From positions 15,026 to 51,987 of the forward strand of contig DAIDHS010000018.1 of assembly GCA_027451985.1 (NCBI GenBank): a stretch of DNA of 36,962 nt, read 5' to 3'. This document shows, piece after piece, positions 1 to 5,541 of this stretch. This DNA comes from Elusimicrobiota bacterium. GTDB taxonomy: Bacteria > Elusimicrobiota > Elusimicrobia > UBA1565 > UBA9628. The notes below the pieces were generated by a model that saw nothing but the letters and a program-made list of their open reading frames with translations, was not told the origin of the DNA and ran no database searches. The position numbers and the translations under genes are program-made. Numbering within the stretch: position 1 is the first letter of the stretch; each line of letters begins with the position of its first letter.

Positions 1-566
1 AATTGAACGCCCTCTGGTACGATGGCGATGCGGCCTTTGAGGAATGGAAAATCTTCGAGCAGCAAGTTCCGCCCGAAGCGAGAAAGCGCGGTCGCTTCGC
101 GCCCGTGCAGGAGCTTTGCGTAGCCGGCGAGGGATTGGGCCGTGCGGCCCGTGATGGGGTTGCGCCAGTCGTGGAACGAGACCAGAAGAGGCAGGCCCAG
201 GGCGCGCAGACGCCGGTCCAGCCACGGCACGGCCTTGGTGTAGTCGCCGATGGCGTGGTAGTGGACGGCGTCCACCCGGCGCAGAAGGGGGCCTAGGCGC
301 GCCTCCATAGCGGCCGCGATGCTCTGCGGGCTGCGTCCCTTGTTGAGACGGACCAGCGTTCCCCAGCCAAGGTCCTCATCTTCGGCGCCGCGGATGGGCG
401 CGGCCGCGTATTGCCACAGAAACGGCGCGGCCGCGGCGACCGCATGTCCGCGCTCGGCGTAGCGGCGTCCAAGGTTCGAAAGGACGACGCTGAAGGTGGG
501 ATTGTCGAAGTCGCACTCGCAGAGCAGAAGGATTCTGCGCGGCGCGCGTGCGCCGGGTTTCATCAT
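1..566 (-). CDS. Glycosyltransferase, GT-B/family 4-like, 3' end outside the window
   Basis: The first 188 residues are present; the gene continues beyond position 1. It is a paralogue of the complete glycosyltransferase at 1449-2537. Both share an N-terminal pattern (hydrophobic strand, then CECDFDNPTF or SECSFHNPTF), a WGTL element, an IGDYT element, an SFHD element and the run around LLHGREAT and FGRNLLLEDFPFLKG. These belong to the N-terminal acceptor half of a GT-B enzyme; the sugar-nucleotide half is missing here. The ATG at 566 overlaps the TGA of the upstream hydrolase in an ATGA, so it is probably translationally coupled as the last visible gene of a three-gene operon. The substrate cannot be told. 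The first 80 bases match 1993-2072 exactly. Confidence 0.8.
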   Translation of the reverse strand, partial: MMKPGARAPRRILLLCECDFDNPTFSVVLSNLGRRYAERGHAVAAAAPFLWQYAAAPIRGAEDEDLGWGTLVRLNKGRSPQSIAAAMEARLGPLLRRVDAVHYHAIGDYTKAVPWLDRRLRALGLPLLVSFHDWRNPITGRTAQSLAGYAKLLHGREATALSRFGRNLLLEDFPFLKGRIAIVPEGVQ

Positions 567-1441
567 GTCCGGCCCGCGGCGAGGGACGAAGAGCCCAGAA
601 AGGCCAGAAGCGCCGCCTCGAGCTCGGCGTAACGGGGGTTGGTCTCGGGCCGGGTGACGCGCTCGTGCGCGATGCCGTCTTCCTTGGGGTAGAGGAGGAA
701 GGTTCGTCGCGATTGCGGCGGCAAGGAGGCCATAAAGTCGGCCACCGCGTCCGAGTCGACCGCGGCGTCCACGGCCGTGGCCAGCGCGAAAAATCCCAAG
801 CCGCGCGCGGCGATGGCGGAGAGAAGCTCCGAGCGCGCCGCATCGTTGTCCTGGATGAGCCGGCGCAGCTGGCAGACGGCGTTCAAGGCCATCTTGCCGT
901 AGCGGTTGGCGTCGCCGCGGGTGTCCATGGCCCAGGGATGCACGGCCTTCATGATGGGCGCCACGCCCGGTAGGCAGGCCCAAGGCACGAGGCGGGAAAC
1001 CAGTTTCAAGGCGGGCGTGAACAAGAACACGTCGCCGAAATCGCAGGGCGCCGGACTCGCGCAATTGCGGCGCAGGGCGTCCAAGACGAGAGCCCCGCCG
1101 GTGGAAAATCCGGCCAAGGAGACCGTGCGCCCCAGAGCCGCGGCCGCATCCAGGCCGAAGTCCGTCTCGTCGCGCCACTCCTTGAGCGTGACGCGGAGCA
1201 GATCCTGCGGGCGCGTGCCGTGGCCGGGGAGCAAAATCGCGGCCACGTTGTAGCCTTGGGCGTGGAAGAGGCGGGCGAGTTCCCTCATCGAGTGGGGCGA
1301 GTCGGTCAGCCCGTGGACCATCAGAATGGAGCGCTCGGTTCGTCGGCCGTGGAGGAGCAGGAAAGGCTTGTTGTCTGGGTCGGGAGCCGGGCTTTGCGCG
1401 ATGCGCGCTTGAAATCGCTCGACTGCTTGCGAGCGGGTCAC
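563..1441 (-). CDS. Alpha/beta-hydrolase (lysophospholipase/carboxylesterase-like serine hydrolase)
   Basis: This 292-residue protein has the oxyanion-hole element HGLTDSP (about 43-49) and the nucleophile elbow GFSTGG with Ser113. A probable acid lies at Asp225 or Asp229 and the catalytic His259 in DGIAHE. These are typical of monoacylglycerol lipase or carboxylesterase-like enzymes. No signal peptide is seen, so it is probably cytoplasmic, unlike its secreted paralogue at 11225-12463, which shares GFSTGGAL and DGIAH-VTRP. The GTG start lies just downstream of the glycosyltransferase stop at 1449, and its own stop overlaps the next glycosyltransferase start. Being between two glycosyltransferases suggests deacylation or hydrolysis of a glycan or glycolipid intermediate; this is inference. 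The substrate is unknown. Confidence 0.85.
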   Translation of the reverse strand: MTRSQAVERFQARIAQSPAPDPDNKPFLLLHGRRTERSILMVHGLTDSPHSMRELARLFHAQGYNVAAILLPGHGTRPQDLLRVTLKEWRDETDFGLDAAAALGRTVSLAGFSTGGALVLDALRRNCASPAPCDFGDVFLFTPALKLVSRLVPWACLPGVAPIMKAVHPWAMDTRGDANRYGKMALNAVCQLRRLIQDNDAARSELLSAIAARGLGFFALATAVDAAVDSDAVADFMASLPPQSRRTFLLYPKEDGIAHERVTRPETNPRYAELEAALLAFLGSSSLAAGRT

Positions 1442-1448
1442 GTCCCAA

Positions 1449-2537
1449 TTATAGCAGGTCTAGATAGCGAGCCGCGGCGCTCTCCCAAGTATAGCGGGCG
1501 GCGGTTCGCTTGGCTTCACGGCCCAGCCGCCGGCGCAAAGGCGCGTCCTCTAAGAGCCGCTTCAGGGCGCGCGCGAGCGGGGCTATTTTTCCCGGCGGCA
1601 CCAGGAGTCCCGAGACCTCGTTTCGGATGAAATCCGTCGGTCCCGTGGCGCTGGCCACGACGGCCTTGCCCAAAGCCATGGCTTCGAGCGCTGCCATGCC
1701 GAAAAATTCGTGGCGCGAGGGCAGGACTACGAACTCGCTGGCCGCCATTAAGCCGAGGGTCTCGCGGTGTCCGGACTGGCCCAGGAACCGGACCTTGCCG
1801 GAACGGGCCAGCCCCAGGCGTTCGGCCAATGCGCGGGCTTGCCCGCGCGGGTCATTGCCCGCGAAGACCAGCGGCGGAGGGTTTTCCAGCGCGGCCCAGG
1901 CCATCATAAGGATATCCGGAGCCTTGTAGTAAGCCAGCCACGCGGGGCAAAGGACGAAAGGCGTTTCGGGCGCGCGGCGCGTCAAGGGCTCCAATTGAAC
2001 GCCCTCTGGTACGATGGCGATGCGGCCTTTGAGGAATGGAAAATCTTCGAGCAGCAAGTTCCGCCCGAAGCGCGAAGGCACGGTCGCTTCGCGCCCGTGC
2101 AGGAGGGACGCGTAGCCGGCCACGGATTCGGGCGTGCGGCGGATGGATGGATTGCGGTAATCGTGGAATGAAGCAAGGACAGCGGCCTTGGAGGCGCGCA
2201 GGAGACGGTCCAGCCGCAAGACGGCCTCGGTGTAGTCGCCGATGAGGTGCAGGTGAACAAAGTCCGCCTCTCGCGTAAGCGGCGCGAGTTTGGCGATATT
2301 GACGGAGGGAACGCGGCCGCCGTCGTTTCCCCAAAGGCGCATGAGCGTTCCCCAGGAAGTCCGGCGGTTTTTTGCTCCGCGGGGTTCGGACAGGGTGTAT
2401 GGCGAAAGCGGCGCGGCGACCCGCACGGAGTGTCCGCGGCCGGCGTATTCGAGAGCCAGGCTGTCCAGGACGATGCGGAACGTGGGGTTGTGAAAAGAAC
2501 ACTCGCTGATTACCAGGATCTTGCGCATGGGGGACAT
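1449..2537 (-). CDS. Glycosyltransferase, GT4-like
   Basis: A complete 362-residue GT-B enzyme. The N-terminal half has the open beta-alpha pattern of the acceptor domain. The C-terminal half has the nucleotide-sugar domain, with FLGQSGHRE, the acidic motif HEFFGMAALEAMALGK (about 280-295), then GPTDFI and GLLVPPG. This is the usual layout of family 4 glycosyltransferases, which move a sugar from a nucleotide donor with retention. It is the first gene of a leftward operon (this gene, hydrolase, second glycosyltransferase). The ATG at 2537 is preferred over the ATG at 2528 because it lies next to the AT-rich intergenic promoter region, but no strong ribosome-binding site is visible for either. 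Donor and acceptor are unknown. The 43-residue peptide at 2621 diverges from it. Confidence 0.88.
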   Translation of the reverse strand: MSPMRKILVISECSFHNPTFRIVLDSLALEYAGRGHSVRVAAPLSPYTLSEPRGAKNRRTSWGTLMRLWGNDGGRVPSVNIAKLAPLTREADFVHLHLIGDYTEAVLRLDRLLRASKAAVLASFHDYRNPSIRRTPESVAGYASLLHGREATVPSRFGRNLLLEDFPFLKGRIAIVPEGVQLEPLTRRAPETPFVLCPAWLAYYKAPDILMMAWAALENPPPLVFAGNDPRGQARALAERLGLARSGKVRFLGQSGHRETLGLMAASEFVVLPSRHEFFGMAALEAMALGKAVVASATGPTDFIRNEVSGLLVPPGKIAPLARALKRLLEDAPLRRRLGREAKRTAARYTWESAAARYLDLL

Positions 2538-2620
2538 GTTTTAGTTAAGGTTAATTTGATAAGCCCGAACTTATATATAATAAACAAGTTTGAAGTTTAT
2601 GTTCTGGAGATAAGCAAGGA
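2538..2620. promoter_or_regulatory. AT-rich divergent promoter region
   Basis: This 83-bp gap is strikingly AT-rich against its GC-rich surroundings and separates the leftward glycosyltransferase operon from the rightward small peptide. On the plus strand a perfect TATAAT is at 2576-2581, with TTGATA at 2556-2561 (spacing 14, short) or TTAATT at 2551-2556 (spacing 19, long) as possible -35 boxes. GGAG at 2606-2609 lies 11 bases before the peptide ATG. The minus strand is also A/T-rich, but I see no clean promoter there. Confidence 0.5.
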
Positions 2621-2752
2621 ATGAAGAAGAAAGACGGTGAAAAGCCGAAAAAAGGCCGCGGTGGAAAAAAGAAATACACTGTTCCTGCCTTGACTTTGGC
2701 CGGCAGCCTGCTGTCTGCGGGAGGGCTTTGGGCGGCGGTCGTCGCCCTCTAA
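2621..2752 (+). CDS. Small peptide with YxxPxLxxxG motif, candidate RiPP precursor
   Basis: This 43-codon reading frame is ATG to TAA. Residues 1-18 are highly basic (mostly Lys, Gly and Arg). Residues 19-28 read YTVPALTLAG, an exact match to YxxPxLxxxG, the leader motif known from lasso-peptide precursors and some other RiPP leaders, where it binds a recognition domain. Residues 29-43 are hydrophobic (SLLSAGG then LWAAVVAL). The conserved Thr of true lasso leaders is missing, and no lasso cyclase or protease is in the window. A Gly-Gly at 34-35 could be a cleavage site, leaving an eight-residue core; this is a guess. GGAG lies 11 bases upstream, with TATAAT further up. The radical SAM gene at 5542-8175 supports a RiPP reading. 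The alternative is a single-pass membrane microprotein, since 20-43 could span a membrane. Confidence 0.6.
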   Translation: MKKKDGEKPKKGRGGKKKYTVPALTLAGSLLSAGGLWAAVVAL

Positions 2753-2777
2753 AGTTTTGGCGCGCGGCCGGCGGCCG

Positions 2778-3341
2778 CTAGGACAGCCAATCCACGATGA
2801 CGAATTTCGCCCCCGAGGCGACTTTCTCCCCAGAGTGAGGATGCGTGATGCCGGAGGGAAAGACGACGGCCTTGCCGGGCTCCGGTTCGACGCGGACGTT
2901 TTGCCGCGGGAAGTAGGTCCGCCCGCCGTCGTAGTCCGCGTTCAGGTAACAGACCAAACTGATAATGCGCCCGCTCACCGTGGGACCTGCCCTATCGATA
3001 TGCATCATGATGTGGCCGCCCGCCTCGTAGCGCAGCATCATCGCCTGCCTGGTGGCGTAACGGAAGACGCGGTATTCCCAACACAGCATGGCGGCCGGCT
3101 TGGCTGCGGCTTCGACCGCCGAGAGGTAGCGCTTGAGAAGCCCCGGCAGGGAGCGCAGCCGCAGCTTCGAGACCCACGCGTCGTCATGGTTGACGGCTTG
3201 TACGGTGGCGTAGGGCCAGGCCAGCGCCGCGTCCTCCCAGCGCCGCCTGCGCCGGCCGATGCCGTCAAGGATGTCGCGGCACTGGGAAGGGGAAAACATC
3301 TGGAAACTGAAAATGTCCTGGGCCTCCTGCTTGATTTTCAC
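2778..3341 (-). CDS. Fe(II)/2-oxoglutarate-dependent oxygenase (prolyl-4-hydroxylase-like), copy 1
   Basis: This 187-residue protein has the double-stranded beta-helix signature of Fe(II)/2OG oxygenases. His114 and Asp116 form HID, His169 lies in THPH, and Lys179 is ten residues later, the position of the 2OG-binding basic residue in prolyl 4-hydroxylases. The conserved core NADYDGGRTYFPRQ lies between. Such enzymes hydroxylate or otherwise oxidise a C-H bond using O2 and 2OG. Copy 2 at 4104-4664 is a close paralogue with a nearly identical C-terminal third. The start is GTG, aligned with the MKIK start of copy 2, without a clear ribosome-binding site. It converges on the small peptide gene, and its start is only 11 bases from the divergent gene at 3353. 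The substrate is unknown; the small peptide is a candidate. Confidence 0.85.
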   Translation of the reverse strand: MKIKQEAQDIFSFQMFSPSQCRDILDGIGRRRRRWEDAALAWPYATVQAVNHDDAWVSKLRLRSLPGLLKRYLSAVEAAAKPAAMLCWEYRVFRYATRQAMMLRYEAGGHIMMHIDRAGPTVSGRIISLVCYLNADYDGGRTYFPRQNVRVEPEPGKAVVFPSGITHPHSGEKVASGAKFVIVDWLS

Positions 3342-3352
3342 GCGCGCGATCC

Positions 3353-4126
3353 ATGGCGGCGATGAGCAATAAGCCCGCCGTCCCGCCTCCGCCGCGCCGC
3401 TTGTTCCACTGGACCGACGCCGCCGGGCTTGAGCGCATCGCCGCCGCGGCCGCGTCCTTGCAGGGATTGGCGGGCTTGCGGGCCGCGTGCGCCGCGAAAT
3501 ACGAAGGCTCTCTTCCCCGAGCGCTGGGCGCGCCGGCCGCCCCGATTCTTTTCGGCTGGATCCACCCCGTGACGGGGATGGCGGTCAATCCGGGAGAAAT
3601 CTACGCCGGGCGCGGCGCTCCCCGGGACGCCCGGATGCTCATCGTCGACATCAGGCGCGGCCTTGCGGTCGCCGCAGTCGTGCATGACGCCGCATCCGGC
3701 CGGGTGCGCGCCAGCGTCCCCGCGCCGCCCGGCGGCGCCGATTTGGTTTATCACGAGCTGCGGCACCCCAACGGATCGTCGCTGCGCGAGTGGATCGTTC
3801 TGCGCGCGCGGGCCGTCAAGAGCCTTGCCGCGCTGCCGTCGCGCGAGCTTAAAATCTTTTTGCGTGGGGAAATGGAGAAGCTCGGAAATCCATCCTATCA
3901 ATATCCCGAGCGGCTGCTTCATGGCCGTTCCGCGAGGCTTACGCGGGGCCGCCGGCGCTTTTTTTTGGACGTCACTTCGCTCACGGCGGCGCGCCGGGCC
4001 GTCATCATCCCCGCGATCGAGCGCGTGCTTCGCTTGAGGCCCGATGACGTCCCCGCCGCGTTCAGGCATCCGCTGATTGTTGGTCCGCTCGGCATCCGCG
4101 TCTCTAGGACAGCCAGTCCACGATGA
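3353..4126 (+). CDS. Unrecognised protein with H-Y-E pattern, possible ADP-ribosyltransferase-like fold, copy 1
   Basis: I do not recognise this 257-residue family. It is paralogous to the protein at 4661-5374. Both share LFHWT near the N-terminus, LFxW-HPVTG, then a YA pair, V/IxHE and a GSSxREWxVL strand. His19, Tyr84 and Glu146 sit in the order and local settings of the H-Y-E residues of ADP-ribosyltransferase-type folds (HxT strand, Y strand, E followed by VVxNP in the paralogue). That comparison is inference from pattern only. Neither a signal peptide nor a membrane segment is visible. The ATG at 3353 or the one at 3362 could be the start. The last 23 bases overlap the 3' end of oxygenase copy 2 in convergent orientation. 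It always sits beside an oxygenase, so the two may work as a pair. Confidence 0.7.
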   Translation: MAAMSNKPAVPPPPRRLFHWTDAAGLERIAAAAASLQGLAGLRAACAAKYEGSLPRALGAPAAPILFGWIHPVTGMAVNPGEIYAGRGAPRDARMLIVDIRRGLAVAAVVHDAASGRVRASVPAPPGGADLVYHELRHPNGSSLREWIVLRARAVKSLAALPSRELKIFLRGEMEKLGNPSYQYPERLLHGRSARLTRGRRRFFLDVTSLTAARRAVIIPAIERVLRLRPDDVPAAFRHPLIVGPLGIRVSRTASPR

Positions 4127-4664
4127 CGAACTTGGTTCCCGAGGCGACTTTTTCCACGCCGTGGGGATGCGTGATGCCGGAGGGAAAGATGACGGCCTTG
4201 CCGGGCTCCGGATCGACGCGGACGTTTTGCCGCGGAAAGTAGGTCCGGCCGCCGTCGTAGTCCGCGTTCAGGTAGCAGACCAGGCTGATGATCCGGCCGC
4301 GGATGGTGCCCATGCAATCGATGTGGGGGATGAAGTGGCCTCCGGGCCCGTAGCGCAGCAGCAGCGCCTGCCGGGTGGCGAAACGGAAGACGCGGTATTC
4401 CCAACATAGCATGGCGGCCGGCCTGGCCGAGGACTCCACGGCGCGTCGGTAGGCGTCTTTAAGGGACGATACCCCTCCGAGCGGCGCTTGGTGCGCCAAA
4501 CCGTCCTGGTAATCGACGACGGGTCGCAAATCGTCGGACCATGCCAAGGGCGCGTCTCTCCAGCGCGGAGGACGTTTGGCGAGGAGCCGGAGCGCGTCCG
4601 CGCACTCGGCGGGAGAGAACATCCGGAAGCTGTAGATGTTCCGGCCCTCTTCTTTGATTTTCAT
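4104..4664 (-). CDS. Fe(II)/2-oxoglutarate-dependent oxygenase (prolyl-4-hydroxylase-like), copy 2
   Basis: This 186-residue paralogue of the enzyme at 2778-3341 has the metal triad His114, Asp116 and His168 and the 2OG-binding Lys178, with the same NADYDGGRTYFPRQ core. The ATG overlaps the TGA of the upstream H-Y-E gene (4661-5374) as ATGA, so the two are probably translated together. The N-terminal half differs more from copy 1 than the C-terminal half, which fits duplication followed by divergence in substrate contact. A degenerate third copy lies at 8209-8552. The function is oxidation of an unknown substrate, possibly the small peptide. Confidence 0.87.
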   Translation of the reverse strand: MKIKEEGRNIYSFRMFSPAECADALRLLAKRPPRWRDAPLAWSDDLRPVVDYQDGLAHQAPLGGVSSLKDAYRRAVESSARPAAMLCWEYRVFRFATRQALLLRYGPGGHFIPHIDCMGTIRGRIISLVCYLNADYDGGRTYFPRQNVRVDPEPGKAVIFPSGITHPHGVEKVASGTKFVIVDWLS

Positions 4665-5374
4665 CTGCGCCCGGCGGGCGAGAACTCGGGGAAAGCGGTC
4701 CTCAGCTCTAAGGGGATTCGCCGCGGAGAGAGCCGCGCGACCGCGCGGAGGGCGGGAAGGACGATTTTACCCCGCAGGCCTGGAGAAGTCACGCTTAAAA
4801 AAGCCGACTGGCGGAGCCCCGGAAATTTGCTGACGGCGTGCGCCGCGCGCGGCGGGTAGTCGTAGCGCGGATCGGCGAGCCGCGAGAGCTCTTGCTTGAA
4901 GAAACGCCGCAAAAAACGAGCGTCCGCCGTGAAGCTCTCGACGCATGCGGGATTGAGGACGACCCATTCGCGCACGGAGGAGCCGTCGTCGTAGCTGATT
5001 TCGTGAAAAATCAAATCCGCGCCGCGTGGGATGCGCGGGGCGAAGCGCCGCGGCTTGGCGGGAAGGTTCTTCCCGTCGTGGTCCCGAAGAGCGCACACGC
5101 GCGCGCCTCTCTTGATTTTGAGGGTGAGCAGCCTGGAGTCGCCTGCACTTTCCGCAGCATAGACGACTTTGGGTCCCGAGGCGATTCCGGTTACGGGATG
5201 AGACCACGCGAAGAGGGCTGTCATGGAGCGCAAATCCGGATGGAAACGGTAAAGCGCCGATTCGGGCGGTATCTTTTTGAGCATGAGCCCACCGCTCTTT
5301 TTCGCGTGGCGCGCGAAATGCATTAATTTTTCCGCCGTGGTCCAGTGGAACAAAGTCGCTGGCGCGTTCGCCAT
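4661..5374 (-). CDS. Unrecognised protein with H-Y-E pattern, possible ADP-ribosyltransferase-like fold, copy 2
   Basis: This is a 237-residue paralogue of the protein at 3353-4126. From the ATG at 5374, His10 lies in FHWTTAEKL, Tyr72 in VVYAAE, and Glu136 in SSVREWVVLNP. The last strand pattern (E, then VVxNP) is what many ADP-ribosyltransferase folds show around the catalytic Glu, but overall similarity to a named family is not something I can show. A TTG at 5410 would add 12 residues; the ATG is preferred because the paralogues align better from there. It is coupled to oxygenase copy 2 by an ATGA overlap. The remnant at 8584-8650 shows that a third copy once stood upstream of another oxygenase in the same order, so the pairing is a repeated arrangement. 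Confidence 0.7.
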   Translation of the reverse strand: MANAPATLFHWTTAEKLMHFARHAKKSGGLMLKKIPPESALYRFHPDLRSMTALFAWSHPVTGIASGPKVVYAAESAGDSRLLTLKIKRGARVCALRDHDGKNLPAKPRRFAPRIPRGADLIFHEISYDDGSSVREWVVLNPACVESFTADARFLRRFFKQELSRLADPRYDYPPRAAHAVSKFPGLRQSAFLSVTSPGLRGKIVLPALRAVARLSPRRIPLELRTAFPEFSPAGRR

Positions 5375-5430
5375 GGCAAATAGCTTATCGGAAAATTCCG
5401 TTGATTTCAACGCGAAAAAGCTCTAGCCGT

Positions 5431-5485
5431 CCGTGCGGTCGTCTGCCGCCAAACCTCGGACAAGAGGCATCGCGTCTTGTGGCAT
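5431..5485 (+). pseudogene. Gene fragment of the oxygenase at 8681-9304
   Basis: These 55 bases differ at only two positions from 8953-9007, which encode residues about 92-109 of the intact oxygenase. In the same frame the fragment reads RAVVCRQTSDKRHRVLWHGD and then runs to a stop, so it ends just past the first metal ligand (HGD instead of HTD). The rest of the gene cannot be found. The 131-bp gap 5411-5541 otherwise holds no gene I can support. Confidence 0.75.
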
Positions 5486-5541
5486 GGCGACCTGCTTTCC
5501 TCCGGAGGGCTTTGAGCCTCCGTCATCGTGCCGCCAAGACT

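Noticed and set aside
5495-5525. Terminator hairpin between the oxygenase fragment and the radical SAM stop
   Set aside because: GGAGG and CCTCC can pair here, but the stem is only five base pairs and no T run follows on either strand.
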